NCBI RefSeq assembly: GCF_021228795.1
Contig: NZ_CP089309.1
Coordinates: 1 to 64,000 of the forward strand
Direction: 5' to 3'
DNA from: Thiocapsa bogorovii
GTDB lineage: Bacteria; Pseudomonadota; Gammaproteobacteria; Chromatiales; Chromatiaceae
Length of the DNA stretch: 64,000 nt
Shown here: piece by piece, positions 35,319 through 44,117 of the stretch
How the letters are laid out: each line of letters begins with the position of its first letter
Numbering within the stretch: the first letter of the stretch is position 1
Made by a program: the position numbers and the translations under genes
Notes under the pieces: generated by a model
Seen by the model: only the letters and a program-made list of their open reading frames with translations
Told to the model about the DNA's origin: nothing
Databases searched by the model: none

Positions 35319-35828
35319 ATGACCGAAAACAACACAAACACCATTACCGACGGCAAGTATGTTGAGCTGACCTACCTCGTGCGAGACAGCACGACCGGTG
35401 ACGTTCTGACCGAAGTTTCCCGCCCGCTCAACTACGTTCACGGGGTGAATGAGATCATGGCTCCGACGATCACTCGCGAGCTTGCAGGGAAGACGCAAGG
35501 TCAGCGGGTCGACCTGCTTGTCGACTGCACTGAGTTGTACGGTCCGAGAGACGAGTCACTCGTGGTCACCGAAAAGGTGGCGCTTGTGCCGCGGGAGTAT
35601 CGCCAGGTCGGCACGCGGATCCTGATGGAGAACAATCTCGGTGAAATGAAAAGTTTTCTGGTGACCAAGATTGAAGGAGACAAGATCACTTTTGATGGCA
35701 ACAACCCGCTCTGTGGCAGGGAGGTGATCTACCAGGTGAAGGTGCTTTTGGTTCGGGATGCAACTGCCGACGAAAAAGAGTACGGCGGTCGAGTGGAAAC
35801 TGACCCCGCGACGTCACCGAGCGGCTAA
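35319..35828 (+). CDS. SlyD-like FKBP-type peptidyl-prolyl isomerase, paralogue 1
   Basis: 169 residues resembling the FKBP/SlyD fold: KYVELTYLVRDSTTGDVL, then a loop LNYVHGVNEIMAPTITRELA corresponding to the SlyD GYVHGxNxxxPxxE segment, the insert-in-flap region (YGPRDESLVVTEKVALVP) and FDGNNPLCGREVIYQVKVL. The His-rich metal-binding tail of E. coli SlyD is missing. The same-strand 16-codon frame starting at 35271 ends overlapping the ATG (ATGA), so a leader peptide may couple to it. A closely similar paralogue lies at 37221. It is the first gene right of the tRNA fragment. Confidence 0.8.
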   Translation: MTENNTNTITDGKYVELTYLVRDSTTGDVLTEVSRPLNYVHGVNEIMAPTITRELAGKTQGQRVDLLVDCTELYGPRDESLVVTEKVALVPREYRQVGTRILMENNLGEMKSFLVTKIEGDKITFDGNNPLCGREVIYQVKVLLVRDATADEKEYGGRVETDPATSPSG

Positions 35829-36503
35829 AACGATCAGAGCGGCAAGGCGTCCTCCACCGCAAAAAAATGGCATGGACGTCATCCGTTGCACCAGCGGACG
35901 AAGGACCGTTACACCCGGGCGCCCCTTCGGTGATTCCTAGCCTCAGTGTTCAGATTTTGGGAGGTTCAGATTTTCGCACCTAGGACTGCGGCGATCACTC
36001 ACGATCAGTCCTCAATGAATATCGAACAACCGCCGGTGAACCCTCTCGCCCACACAGCCACCTCATCGGATACACCGCGCCATGTCGAGACCTGCCGGCT
36101 TCTCGACGGGCGTGACCCGCGCAGGTATCGGCGCCAAACCGACTCTAGGCGCGGTTGACGCCAAGATTGCTACGGCCGTCAACCGGCGGGTGGCGAGCAA
36201 ACCGCTGGACCTCTCGATTCCGTCTACTGCACATACCAGCACACGGTCCATTTCCGGACCTAAGGCGATCTCTGTCAACTTTTATACCATCTGACTTGTC
36301 TTGACGCCCGCCTTCGGTGTCGGGCTGGCGGTCACATAGCCTGCTATGCTCCCGCCAGCCTTCCTTGAATGCGAACGCCAATCCTGCATCATCTGGTACG
36401 AAAGTCTCCGGCAATCGCCTAAGTCCCGCACTCGCTCAGCCGTTTGATATTCGCGAATCGAGTGAGGCCACGGCAGAAGTCACGCCTCCGGCCTCACCGG
36501 AGA
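35829..36503. other. Intergenic region with repeats and a strong hairpin
   Basis: No convincing gene on either strand. It holds a tandem pair of GTTCAGATTTT (35948-35958 and 35964-35974, period 16) and the nested hairpin at 36323-36360. The composition is mixed, and several short frames on both strands appear to be chance. Confidence 0.5.
36323..36360. terminator. Strong nested hairpin, possible terminator
   Basis: GGCTGGCGG (36323-36331) pairs perfectly with CCGCCAGCC (36352-36360). Inside, CATAGC and GCTATG form a second stem. Only a weak T-run (TTCCTT) follows on the plus strand. It lies between two converging units (SlyD-like paralogue 1 and the small minus-strand gene) and may terminate both, or act as an RNA element. 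Confidence 0.5.
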
Positions 36504-36665
36504 TTAGGGCCGCTTCGGGGTCTTGTAGGTGACCTCTTTTTGGAAAGATTCCCAGATCGTCTGATATCCGACGAAACCCTTCTCATTGGGCTCCATCTGC
36601 TTGGTCTTATGGAAACGCACTTTGCCTTCCGGAACTTTTGGTCTGCTCTTAGATTGCTCGCTCAT
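36504..36665 (-). CDS. Small basic protein, 53 residues
   Basis: From ATG at 36665 (AAGGTG five bases upstream) the frame reads MSEQSKSRPKVPEGKVRFHK, then TKQMEPNEKGFVGYQTIWES and FQKEVTYKTPKRP, stop. It is highly charged, with no signal or membrane segment, and is probably disordered with an amphipathic centre. The clear ribosome site, balanced composition and position at the end of the minus-strand small-gene series argue that it is real. No family recognised. Confidence 0.6.
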   Translation of the reverse strand: MSEQSKSRPKVPEGKVRFHKTKQMEPNEKGFVGYQTIWESFQKEVTYKTPKRP

Positions 36666-36847
36666 AGGTCACCTTTTCTAGACATGCCACTGTGGACTGA
36701 ACGTAGCGCACCGACAATGCTGCGGGCGCCGGCCAGGGTATGAAATATCAAAATTCACTGCCGAAGAATCGAATGGTCTGGCGGGCAGCGGTCGCGTCGA
36801 CCCACGCCTTTCAGCCGACTCGAAATACACACCCAACCCAACTGTGA

Positions 36848-37168
36848 TCATTCGGATGATCTCTTCGACAGGATTTGCAGGGCCTCGTACACGAACTCAT
36901 GCGTGTAGGAGTTCTCGCCGCAGTGAGTTAACTCTTCATCCGACGTGCGAAATGTCAGGTAGGGGTGTGCTTCCTTGCCGTCGATCTCGATTGCCGCCGT
37001 ATCATCGATCGTACTGGCAACACTGAATGCGATACTTGCTGTCGCTTCTTCGAGCTTTTCACCACTCAAGCCAGCTTCCTGAAGCTTGACCCTGATACTC
37101 TGCACAAGCTCGCGGACTAGAATAAACTGATATTCATCGAATAGAGTCGGATCGAGATTAAGCTGCAT
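36848..37168 (-). CDS. Conserved-looking 106-residue protein
   Basis: Soluble, acidic protein starting MQLNLDPTLFDEYQFILVRE with a helical first half (LVQSIRVKLQEAGLSGEKLE) and a second half with AIEIDGKEAHPYLTFRTSDE and ENSYTHEFVYEALQIL. There are two His and a Cys near the C-terminus (THCGENSYTHEF). No family recognised. It follows the second SlyD-like gene by 52 bases on the same strand, so they are likely cotranscribed. Confidence 0.65.
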   Translation of the reverse strand: MQLNLDPTLFDEYQFILVRELVQSIRVKLQEAGLSGEKLEEATASIAFSVASTIDDTAAIEIDGKEAHPYLTFRTSDEELTHCGENSYTHEFVYEALQILSKRSSE

Positions 37169-37220
37169 TCTCTTTTTCCCTTAGCGGAAGCCCTAGCTCA
37201 CGCCTTTCTTCGATCATTCG

Positions 37221-37730
37221 CTAGAGGGGTACGGTCTTTACACCCGTAAGCACAGGCGGCCTCTCGACCTTACCACCGGCTGCGATCTCTGCATCCGTCG
37301 CATCTCGAACGTTCAATACCTCAAGCTCAAACACGACCTGTCGTCCACACAAGGGGTTGTTCCCGTCGATGGTCAACGTTCTGTCGTCGACCCTGGTGAC
37401 CAGGAAGGTCTTCGTCTCCCCCTGCTCGTTCTCCATCAGGATCGTGGTACCGACCTCGCGGTACTCTTCCGGAACGTTCTCGATGTAATCAGTGACCACG
37501 AGAGACTCATCCCGGGGACCAAACAACGTGTTGCAGTCCAGCTCAACCGACAGCGTATCTCCGACTGCTCTGCCCTCAAGTTCGGCCATCACTTGAGGCG
37601 ACAGGACGTCGTTGACGCCGTGGACGTAGCCCAGCGGAAAATCGACAGCCGTCAACACATGTCCGGTCTTGGCATCGACAACGCGGTACTTGAGCTCGAC
37701 GTACTTGTTATGCTCGATGGTGTCTGTCAT
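37221..37730 (-). CDS. SlyD-like FKBP-type peptidyl-prolyl isomerase, paralogue 2
   Basis: 169 residues, the same length as the copy at 35319 and aligned end to end. Shared blocks: NKYVELKYRVVDAKTGHVLT, PLGYVHGVNDVLSPQVMAEL, LFGPRDESLVVTDYIENVPE and IDGNNPLCGRQVVFELEVL. It lacks a His-rich tail. The gap to the upstream 116-residue gene is only five bases, giving a tight operon. The strict conservation of GPRDESLVVT in both copies marks a subfamily distinct from classic SlyD. The client may be a sulfur-metabolism enzyme, which is inference from the aprMBA neighbourhood. Confidence 0.82.
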   Translation of the reverse strand: MTDTIEHNKYVELKYRVVDAKTGHVLTAVDFPLGYVHGVNDVLSPQVMAELEGRAVGDTLSVELDCNTLFGPRDESLVVTDYIENVPEEYREVGTTILMENEQGETKTFLVTRVDDRTLTIDGNNPLCGRQVVFELEVLNVRDATDAEIAAGGKVERPPVLTGVKTVPL

Positions 37731-37735
37731 GACGC

Positions 37736-38086
37736 TCAGAAAATCGACACGGCGAAAATACGGATCTCGCCTTTCTCATAGCCGAGAACCATTCTTCCCA
37801 ACCACTCCCCATCCTTCGTCGTACTTCGCACGCGATAGAGACAGGTGACATGCTCGCCACGCCGAATGAGACCGAGAAAGTCTCGCTCTTCAACCAGGTT
37901 TCGGGACAGCTCGCTGTGAGCAAACTGCTTACCAAGCTCAACCTCGTTTAAACCGAGCAGCAGCTCATACGAGAACTTCCTGATAAACTTTCCGTATTGA
38001 CCTTTGTTGGAGAATTGAATCAACTCGTCCCACAGCGGATGAGCAATCTCAAGAATTTCCTCGTCAGACTTATCGTTAATATTCAT
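37736..38086 (-). CDS. 116-residue protein, possibly NTF2/SnoaL-like
   Basis: Starts MNINDKSDEEILEIAHPLWD, continues helix-rich (SNKGQYGKFIRKFSYELLLG) and finishes with strands (HVTCLYRVRSTTKDGEWLGR, MVLGYEKGEIRIFAVSIF). The helix-then-strand order and final hydrophobic strand resemble small cone-shaped NTF2/SnoaL folds, but this is only a shape argument. First gene of the tight unit with SlyD-like paralogue 2. It begins 191 bases after the apr terminator on the same strand. Confidence 0.62.
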   Translation of the reverse strand: MNINDKSDEEILEIAHPLWDELIQFSNKGQYGKFIRKFSYELLLGLNEVELGKQFAHSELSRNLVEERDFLGLIRRGEHVTCLYRVRSTTKDGEWLGRMVLGYEKGEIRIFAVSIF

Positions 38087-38276
38087 TTCACATCGCTATC
38101 GGTGTGCGGCTTGGCAATCTCGTTCCGAACTCAAGCTCAAGCTCAACCCGCCGGCTTCACAGCGATCAAACTCATTCGATCATCGCCAGGCGTGTTACGT
38201 GAAAACTCTACAATCGCTTATCACGCTTAACCTAGCGCTCATCCAACAAGCGGGGTAGAACGGCGAGAAGAAGACG

Positions 38277-38299
38277 AGGGCCCCGATTCCAGAGGCCCT
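38277..38299 (-). terminator. Rho-independent-type terminator of the apr operon
   Basis: On the minus strand AGGGCCTC-TGGAATC-GGGGCCCT forms an 8-bp stem with a 7-base loop about 15 bases after the aprA stop codon, followed by a pyrimidine-rich CGTCTTCTTCTC tract. It should separate aprMBA from the downstream small-gene unit. Confidence 0.75.
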
Positions 38300-38314
38300 G
38301 TCTTCCTCAAAGGC

Positions 38315-40204
38315 TTATGCAGCCTCAGCAGTCTCTTGCTTGTCCTCAATCAGGTGGTAGCACGGCGCTTTCTCCATGCTGTACTCGCCGGTTTTCGGAT
38401 CCCGGCGTGAGACCGTGAGCACATGCCAGTTCTCGTCATCCACCTTCATCGCGTCACCGCGATAGTAGTAACCCGGCCAGCGGGTTTCTTTGCGGAACAG
38501 CGTGTGATGCATGACAGCCTCGGAAGTGAGGTGGCGATGCTTCAGCTCCCAGGCGCGCAGCAGCTCGTGGATATTCTCCGCCGCAATCTTTTCAAGGTCC
38601 TCTTCCAGAAGCTTGAGCTTCTTGAGTCCGATATGCAGCAGCTTCTCGTTGGTCATGTAGCTGACCGTCACCCCGCCGCAATACTCATCCATCAGCTTCT
38701 GGAGGCGATCCAACCCCTGACGCGGGTTGATATAGTTCGGGTTGACCGATCCGGCGGTGATCTCGTTTCGATAGAGCTTATAGTGCTCCATCGGCTTATA
38801 GACCTCTTCCTTGCGACGATTGATCTGCTCATCGGAGACGCGGATGCCTTCGGCCTTGCCGTCATCGATGTACTTGCAGGCCGCCTTGGCCGCGAGCCGG
38901 CCTTCCGTGAAGGAACCGGAAGAGAAAGCGTGCGGCGTTCCACCGACAGCGTCACCCGCACCGAACAGACCTTCCACGGTGGTCATTCGGTTGTAACCCC
39001 AGAAGTACTCCGGCGGGGATAGGTCTTCCGGACCTGAGCACCAGGCTCCACACCCGGTGGCATGAGAACCCATGACGTAGGGCTCGGAGGTCGTCAGCTC
39101 CGGATTCTCATATTTCGGATCGACATCCGTCGCCGCCCACAATACCGCTTGGCCGACCGTCATACCCAAGAAGTTATGCCAGCCGATCTCTTCGAGATGC
39201 GGATCCTGGAACGCTTCCATCGTCACCATATGGATCGGACCGCGTCCGGCGTTGACCTCGTTGATGAACGCGTGATTCCGCAGGCAGGTCGGAATCGGGC
39301 GATGCGACAGGTGCGACGCTTCGACGTCCAAATAGCGCTTACCGACCATTTTCTCCAGGGCAGGGAACCACTTGGATTCGTACTCTTCGCCCATGCCGTT
39401 CTGCGTGTAGGTCTTGAGGTGCAGGAAGTACGCACCGACCGGACCGTATCCGTCCTTGAAACGGGCGAGAACGATTCTGTTCTCCATCTGGGTCATTTTC
39501 GCGCCGGCACCGATCATCAGGCCATACGCGGAGCCCGACGACCAGGGTGCGTACCACACGCGGCCGGCACCTTCGCCGACGGAGCGAGGCTTGAAGATGT
39601 TGGACGCACCGCCGGCAGCGACGACGACCGTCTTGGACTTGAAGACGTGGTAGTTGCCGGTGCGCACATTGAACCCGACGGCCCCGGCAACGCGGTTCTC
39701 CTTGGACTCATCCATCAACAGATGGGTGACGCAAACGCGGTTGAAGACCATGTCGGCGGACTTCTTGGCAGCCTCGGCGACGATCGGCTTGTACGACTCG
39801 CCGTGGATCATGATCTGCCAGCGCCCCTCGCGCTGATAGGCGCCCGTCTTCGGGTTGCGCATCAACGGCAGGCCCCATTCTTCGAACTGGTGCACCGTCG
39901 AGTCCACGTGGCGCGCCATATCGAACAGGAGGTCTTCCCGAACCATGCCCATCAGGTCGATGCGCGCGTAACGAACGTGGTCTTCGGGGTTATTCTCGCC
40001 GAAGCGGGTGCCCATGTAGCAGTTGATGGCGTAAAGCCCCTGGGCCACCGCCCCGGATCGATCGATGTTCGCCTTTTCGGCAATCACGATCTTCTTGTCT
40101 TTGCCCCAGTAGCGTGCCTCGAAGGCAGCACCGGTTCCGCCCAGCCCTGCACCGCACACCAGGATGTCGATGCCGTCCTCAACGACTGTCTTGTAACCCA
40201 TCAT
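38315..40204 (-). CDS. aprA: Adenylylsulfate reductase, alpha subunit
   Basis: 629-residue flavoprotein that, in sulfur oxidisers, makes adenosine 5'-phosphosulfate from sulfite and AMP in the cytoplasm. The FAD motif DILVCGAGLGGTGAAFEARY is at the N-terminus. The active-site region includes the conserved RSGAVAQGLYAINCYMG stretch, HLSHRPIPTCLRNHAFI and GCGAWCSGPEDL. HAFSSGSFTEGRLAAKAA near residue 425 binds FAD. Length is normal for AprA. The ATG (or the next codon, also ATG) overlaps the aprB stop by four bases. Third gene of aprMBA; the electron acceptor is AprM, so electrons go to the quinone pool. Confidence 0.97.
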   Translation of the reverse strand: MMGYKTVVEDGIDILVCGAGLGGTGAAFEARYWGKDKKIVIAEKANIDRSGAVAQGLYAINCYMGTRFGENNPEDHVRYARIDLMGMVREDLLFDMARHVDSTVHQFEEWGLPLMRNPKTGAYQREGRWQIMIHGESYKPIVAEAAKKSADMVFNRVCVTHLLMDESKENRVAGAVGFNVRTGNYHVFKSKTVVVAAGGASNIFKPRSVGEGAGRVWYAPWSSGSAYGLMIGAGAKMTQMENRIVLARFKDGYGPVGAYFLHLKTYTQNGMGEEYESKWFPALEKMVGKRYLDVEASHLSHRPIPTCLRNHAFINEVNAGRGPIHMVTMEAFQDPHLEEIGWHNFLGMTVGQAVLWAATDVDPKYENPELTTSEPYVMGSHATGCGAWCSGPEDLSPPEYFWGYNRMTTVEGLFGAGDAVGGTPHAFSSGSFTEGRLAAKAACKYIDDGKAEGIRVSDEQINRRKEEVYKPMEHYKLYRNEITAGSVNPNYINPRQGLDRLQKLMDEYCGGVTVSYMTNEKLLHIGLKKLKLLEEDLEKIAAENIHELLRAWELKHRHLTSEAVMHHTLFRKETRWPGYYYRGDAMKVDDENWHVLTVSRRDPKTGEYSMEKAPCYHLIEDKQETAEAA

Positions 40205-40683
40205 TCGTACACCCCTACTTTCAGTTGAAGCCCGGCGGCTTCGAGTGTGTGCAAACCACCGTCATCGAATCGGATGTACTTCGGCTCGTTGTACAGGAGT
40301 TCGCCGTCGCGCATCTCCTGACTGGGAGCCGGCGCGTCTGCCAGTTGAGGAATGTGCTTTCCCCAAGGCTTCGTCGTAATCGGGGCCAGGAGATTCATGT
40401 CCTTTTCGCCGTTGCGGAAGATGATCCGCCATGCGATGACACCTTTCTCCTCGTCACGTTTAACTCGGACCGAGTGGCCGAGCGGGGCGAAATCGGCGTA
40501 GCCCCGGACGTCGATGGCATTGTGCGGGCAGGCCTTTACGCAGGAGTAGCACTCCCAGCACATGTTGGGCTCGATGTTGTAGGCTCGGCGCACCACCGGA
40601 TCGATGTGCATGATATCCGATGGGCAGATGTCGACACACTGGCCGCAACCGTCACAGCGCGTCATATAGACGAAGGTTGGCAT
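40201..40683 (-). CDS. aprB: Adenylylsulfate reductase, beta subunit (2 x 4Fe-4S)
   Basis: 160-residue iron-sulfur subunit carrying electrons from the AprA flavin. Two cluster sites are visible: CDGCGQCVDICPSDIM near the start and CWECYSCVKACPHNAID near residue 45. The C-terminal part forms the beta-sheet tail (WRIIFRNGEKDMNLLAP) that wraps AprA. AGAGGA lies seven bases before the ATG. Overlaps aprA by four bases, so the subunits are made in equal amounts. Confidence 0.97.
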   Translation of the reverse strand: MPTFVYMTRCDGCGQCVDICPSDIMHIDPVVRRAYNIEPNMCWECYSCVKACPHNAIDVRGYADFAPLGHSVRVKRDEEKGVIAWRIIFRNGEKDMNLLAPITTKPWGKHIPQLADAPAPSQEMRDGELLYNEPKYIRFDDGGLHTLEAAGLQLKVGVYE

Positions 40684-40722
40684 ATTCGTTTCCTCTTCGT
40701 GACTTGAGATCGCTACGCGAGA

Positions 40723-41586
40723 TCAATAGTGGGCCGGAGCTTCGCGCTTGATGCCGAGCCCCATGTTTGGCGGGTTTGCGCCCATGTACTCTGGAATGTC
40801 CGGATAACGCTCTTTGCATTCGGCGCTGGACAAATCGGGAATCTCGGGCAGTTTGTCGCAGGAGCCATCCGCAACCGCCACCTTCTTCTGAAACGCTGCG
40901 GCGGGCTTGAAGAACATGTGTGCGAACTTCGACCACAGGATGGTGCTGAACAGCGTGGTTGCCGCGGCGATAAAGACGATAAACGTGATGATGCTCAGCA
41001 CGGAGGTCGCACCGGCAGACGCTTGCACGAAGGACCAGATCAGCGCAAAGGTCGCCATCAGCAAGAGCGAGACGATGAACAGGTCGGACTGGTGCACGTT
41101 GTGCCACTCGTTACCCTCGGACCGCACATCGACCCGGATCTTGAACCAGAACCAGTAACCGCCGATGCAGATCGAAAGCGCTCCCAGATGCCACAGCAGG
41201 GGCACGAGCCCAGCGCCTTCGCCCTCGGCGACGGGCAGGCCAAAGATCATCACGGCCGTGGTCACGACGAAGAAGATAAAGCCATACATCGTAAAGAGGT
41301 GCGAGATACGACGGTCGCGATTCTGGAACTCGCTCGAGGTCAACACCTCGTTTGCCACCGTACTCAGGGCGATGCCGAGCTTCTCCCCGCCACCGACGTC
41401 GCGCTTGGCAATCTTCTTCAGCGACTGCCCTCTCTCGAAAAAGTATTTGGCGCTTCTCTTATGTACGACGTCGAGCAGCGTGCCGCCGACAACCAAAATG
41501 ACCATCAGAACGACGTATGCTTGCATGACGCCCGGGTCGAGCGAAAGGCTCTCGGACACAATCGCGAAAGGATTACTTGCGATCAT
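40723..41586 (-). CDS. aprM: AprM, membrane anchor of adenylylsulfate reductase
   Basis: 287-residue membrane protein with about five hydrophobic segments (for example VVLMVILVVGGTLLDVV, GFIFFVVTTAVMIFGLP, DLFIVSLLLMATFALIW). Histidines placed near helices (LLDVVHKRS, ISHLFTMYG, LLWHLGALS, WHNVHQSDL) could ligate heme b. In Allochromatium-type bacteria AprM replaces the QmoABC complex as quinone link. The start at 41586 follows GGAG by about ten bases; the in-frame upstream extension is not membrane-like. First gene of aprMBA. Confidence 0.9.
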   Translation of the reverse strand: MIASNPFAIVSESLSLDPGVMQAYVVLMVILVVGGTLLDVVHKRSAKYFFERGQSLKKIAKRDVGGGEKLGIALSTVANEVLTSSEFQNRDRRISHLFTMYGFIFFVVTTAVMIFGLPVAEGEGAGLVPLLWHLGALSICIGGYWFWFKIRVDVRSEGNEWHNVHQSDLFIVSLLLMATFALIWSFVQASAGATSVLSIITFIVFIAAATTLFSTILWSKFAHMFFKPAAAFQKKVAVADGSCDKLPEIPDLSSAECKERYPDIPEYMGANPPNMGLGIKREAPAHY

Positions 41587-41658
41587 TGGAAGGTGACTCC
41601 ATACAGGGTGTGAACCTCGGCTACCTCGAGGAAACGGTGACCTGATCCGCCCCAGCAT

Positions 41659-42183
41659 CAGGTCGACTGGCGATGCCGAAGGAACGGATCTTGAACCGCC
41701 CCACGGGATGTCGGCGCTGTTTTGGCGACTCCCGGCGACACTGGCGATGCAGTATAAGCTTTTCAGTACATGCTGCGCGACTCAGACATTTTCGGGCGTC
41801 ATAACTACGACTTATGAGACACGTGTGAACGGCACGAGCATGACAATCTTGCTGATAACGGGGACGGGTTCGTGGCTGGCTACCTCTCCCCCATTGCGCC
41901 GTCGTCGAGGCATCCTTGCCGATCGTCTCCGGGCTTTGCACCGCCTCGACGACCCGGACGCTCCGAAACTCAGTTGCCTCGAACCACTCATCCTTCGCAG
42001 AACCTTCGGGATCGCCGGTCCTGCGTTTCAACAGACCGAGGGGTTCGCAGTGAGTGCCCCGCACGTCAGTGCGGGCCGAGACAAGACGGGTCCAGAAAGC
42101 CACGGGTGTGTTGGCGATGCCGGAGCGTTTCCAGCACCTCGGCATTGCTGCAGTGCTCCGTTGAGAGGCAAAAACCATCCGCA
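41659..42183. other. Upstream region of aprMBA, no gene seen
   Basis: No convincing frame. On the minus strand a TATACT (41756-41751) lies about 165 bases upstream of aprM in an AT-richer patch and could be a -10 element, but the -35 position is poor. CATAA and TTATG form a short dyad near 41802-41818. Probably carries the apr promoter. Confidence 0.4.
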
Positions 42184-43071
42184 TCACTGGTACAGAACGC
42201 CGTCCCGGCGGCCCATTGCATAGGCCGTCTCCCCCGCTGCCATCCGAAGGCGAGCTTCGATCCGGATCTTATCCATCACCTCGTGATCGACGATTTCCGG
42301 ATAGAGCGGATAGAAGCGCACCACGTCCAGCGCATTCGCCTTTGCCGCCAGCTCCATTCTGCGCCGTGCCTCGAGACTTACTCCATGCAGCATCAGCAGA
42401 CGCGGTGCTTGGCGATGCAGATAGCGTTGACAAAGATCCTGGTGCTCTTCGTTTTCCCACTCCTCGCGGACCAAGAACGGTGGAAAATCCTCGTCCTCGT
42501 TGAACCTCCGGGTGAACCATTGCGCTCTCGGTTTGGGACCGGCTCGCTCGGCGACACATCTTTCCAATCGGTAGTTCACGGGCCCATATGACCTGTTGCG
42601 CTCAGCCTCGGTCGTTTCAATCGGCATTACCGCGGCCGGAAGCGCAGCCCAATCCGTGAGTTTCGGAAAAGACGCCATCTCCGACGCCTCTACGCAAGAG
42701 AAAATGAGTGCGAGGGGCGAACAGTCCTTGGGATCCAAGAGCCAGTATTCATATCGATCCGAGGCCTCGAACGGCAGTTGTGCACCGATCAGAAACGTCG
42801 CCAAATCAAGTATGCGTTGGTCCACTTGACCGTCGTCCGTGACAGGGTTTTCGATCACCTTTTCGAAATCCCGACGCCTGATGTGAGCCGCCCTGGTGAA
42901 GCGACCCTGCTGTCGAGCTGTGCTTGTTTTGCCCCCACGATGGTTGGCATAGATAAAGTGAAATTCCCACAAATCGCCATCCATCGAAAGCGCTCGAGCG
43001 TGATCGGATTCGGCGATTTGTACTTGAGCCGAGTACGGCTGCAATACGCGTTGAGAGTGAGCTTTAATCAT
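42184..43071 (-). CDS. Hypothetical cytosolic protein, 295 residues
   Basis: No signal peptide or membrane segment. The sequence is balanced and protein-like, with a beta-rich N-terminal half (ARALSMDGDLWEFHFIYANH, FTRAAHIRRRDFEKVIENPV) and a helical, charged C-terminal half (HQDLCQRYLHRQAPRLLMLH, EVMDKIRIEARLRMAAGETA). I do not recognise a family. The ATG has no clear ribosome site. It stands alone, upstream of the DedA-family gene on the opposite strand. Confidence 0.7.
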   Translation of the reverse strand: MIKAHSQRVLQPYSAQVQIAESDHARALSMDGDLWEFHFIYANHRGGKTSTARQQGRFTRAAHIRRRDFEKVIENPVTDDGQVDQRILDLATFLIGAQLPFEASDRYEYWLLDPKDCSPLALIFSCVEASEMASFPKLTDWAALPAAVMPIETTEAERNRSYGPVNYRLERCVAERAGPKPRAQWFTRRFNEDEDFPPFLVREEWENEEHQDLCQRYLHRQAPRLLMLHGVSLEARRRMELAAKANALDVVRFYPLYPEIVDHEVMDKIRIEARLRMAAGETAYAMGRRDGVLYQ

Positions 43072-43086
43072 CTACGACAGATGTGA

Positions 43087-43421
43087 AACAAGGTCCGAGG
43101 CAGAAAACGTTCGATGTCGCCCGCTCGACCCGACGGGGCCGAGCAGAACCCCCCTACATCCAGCGAATATAGGCGATCGCGTGGATTCCGCTACCGTACA
43201 GATATTGTAAATATTCGCCCGGGTCGGTGCCGCGACAGAACAGTCGGCTGGAGCGCCAAACCCGCGGCGCCGTGGAGCAACGTCTCGAAGACCGCACGCA
43301 ACGGGAACTGAATCGCCGCGGCGGTAAGGTGCGGCATGCGGTCGCTGAAACACAGACGGCCTTCGCGCATCTTGAACTCGACATCGACGACCCATCAGAA
43401 CGGTTTCCCCGGAGAACACCC
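43087..43421. other. Intergenic region before the TVP38 gene
   Basis: No gene seen. It contains the divergent promoters of the hypothetical protein and the TVP38-family gene. The last 35 bases include CCGGAGAAC, the likely ribosome site of the latter. Confidence 0.4.
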
Positions 43422-44096
43422 ATGAAGAAGCTCGCTCTGTCGATGTTCATCGTCGTGGCGATCGGGGCCTTTTTCGGCTTCGGCCTGAACCGCTACCTGA
43501 CCCTCGATGCGCTGAAGGCAAGTCAAGAGGGCTTCGACGCCTGGTATGCGGCGCGCCCTGCGTCGGTCATCGGCGCCTTCTTCGCCGGCTATGTGGCGGT
43601 CACCGCCTTGTCCCTGCCGGGGGCCGCCGTCATGACCATCGCGGCCGGCGCCCTCTTCGGCTTGGGAGTGGGCACCCTGATCGTCTCCTTCGCGTCCAGC
43701 ATCGGCGCAACCCTGGCCTTTCTGGTCTCACGGTTTCTGCTTCACGATGCAGTGCAGCGACGCTTCGGCGCGCGTCTGGAAACACTCAACAAGGGCATCG
43801 AAAAAGACGGAGCCTTCTTTCTTTTCACCCTGCGCCTGGTCCCCGTCTTTCCTTTCTTCGTGATCAACCTGCTGATGGGTTTGACCCCGATCAAGCCCAT
43901 CACCTTCTACTGGGTGAGTCAGGTCGGCATGCTCGCGGGGACCCTGGTCTACGTGAACGCCGGCACCCAGCTCGCACGCCTCGACAGCCTATCGGGGATC
44001 CTCTCCCCCGCCCTGCTCGGCTCTTTTGCGCTGCTCGGAGTCTTTCCGCTTCTGACCAAACGGGTGGTCGAGCGGATTGAGGCGCGCCGGGTCTAA
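43422..44096 (+). CDS. TVP38/TMEM64-family (DedA-like) membrane protein
   Basis: 224 residues with an N-terminal helix and four more membrane segments. Family motifs: FFAGYVAVTALSLPGAAVMT, IAAGALFGLGVGTLI, SFASSIGATLAFLVSRFLL and LFTLRLVPVFPFFVINLLMG. These proteins act in lipid transport or membrane stress. In proteobacteria they are often fused or adjacent to mercuric-reductase-like flavoproteins, and a truncated one follows here after 21 bases. GGAG is about nine bases before the ATG. Confidence 0.88.
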   Translation: MKKLALSMFIVVAIGAFFGFGLNRYLTLDALKASQEGFDAWYAARPASVIGAFFAGYVAVTALSLPGAAVMTIAAGALFGLGVGTLIVSFASSIGATLAFLVSRFLLHDAVQRRFGARLETLNKGIEKDGAFFLFTLRLVPVFPFFVINLLMGLTPIKPITFYWVSQVGMLAGTLVYVNAGTQLARLDSLSGILSPALLGSFALLGVFPLLTKRVVERIEARRV

Positions 44097-44117
44097 GCCG
44101 GTTGGCCGAGACCCCGT

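Noticed and set aside
36145-36414. 89-codon minus-strand frame
   Set aside because: Runs straight through the strong hairpin at 36323-36360 and has no protein-like features.
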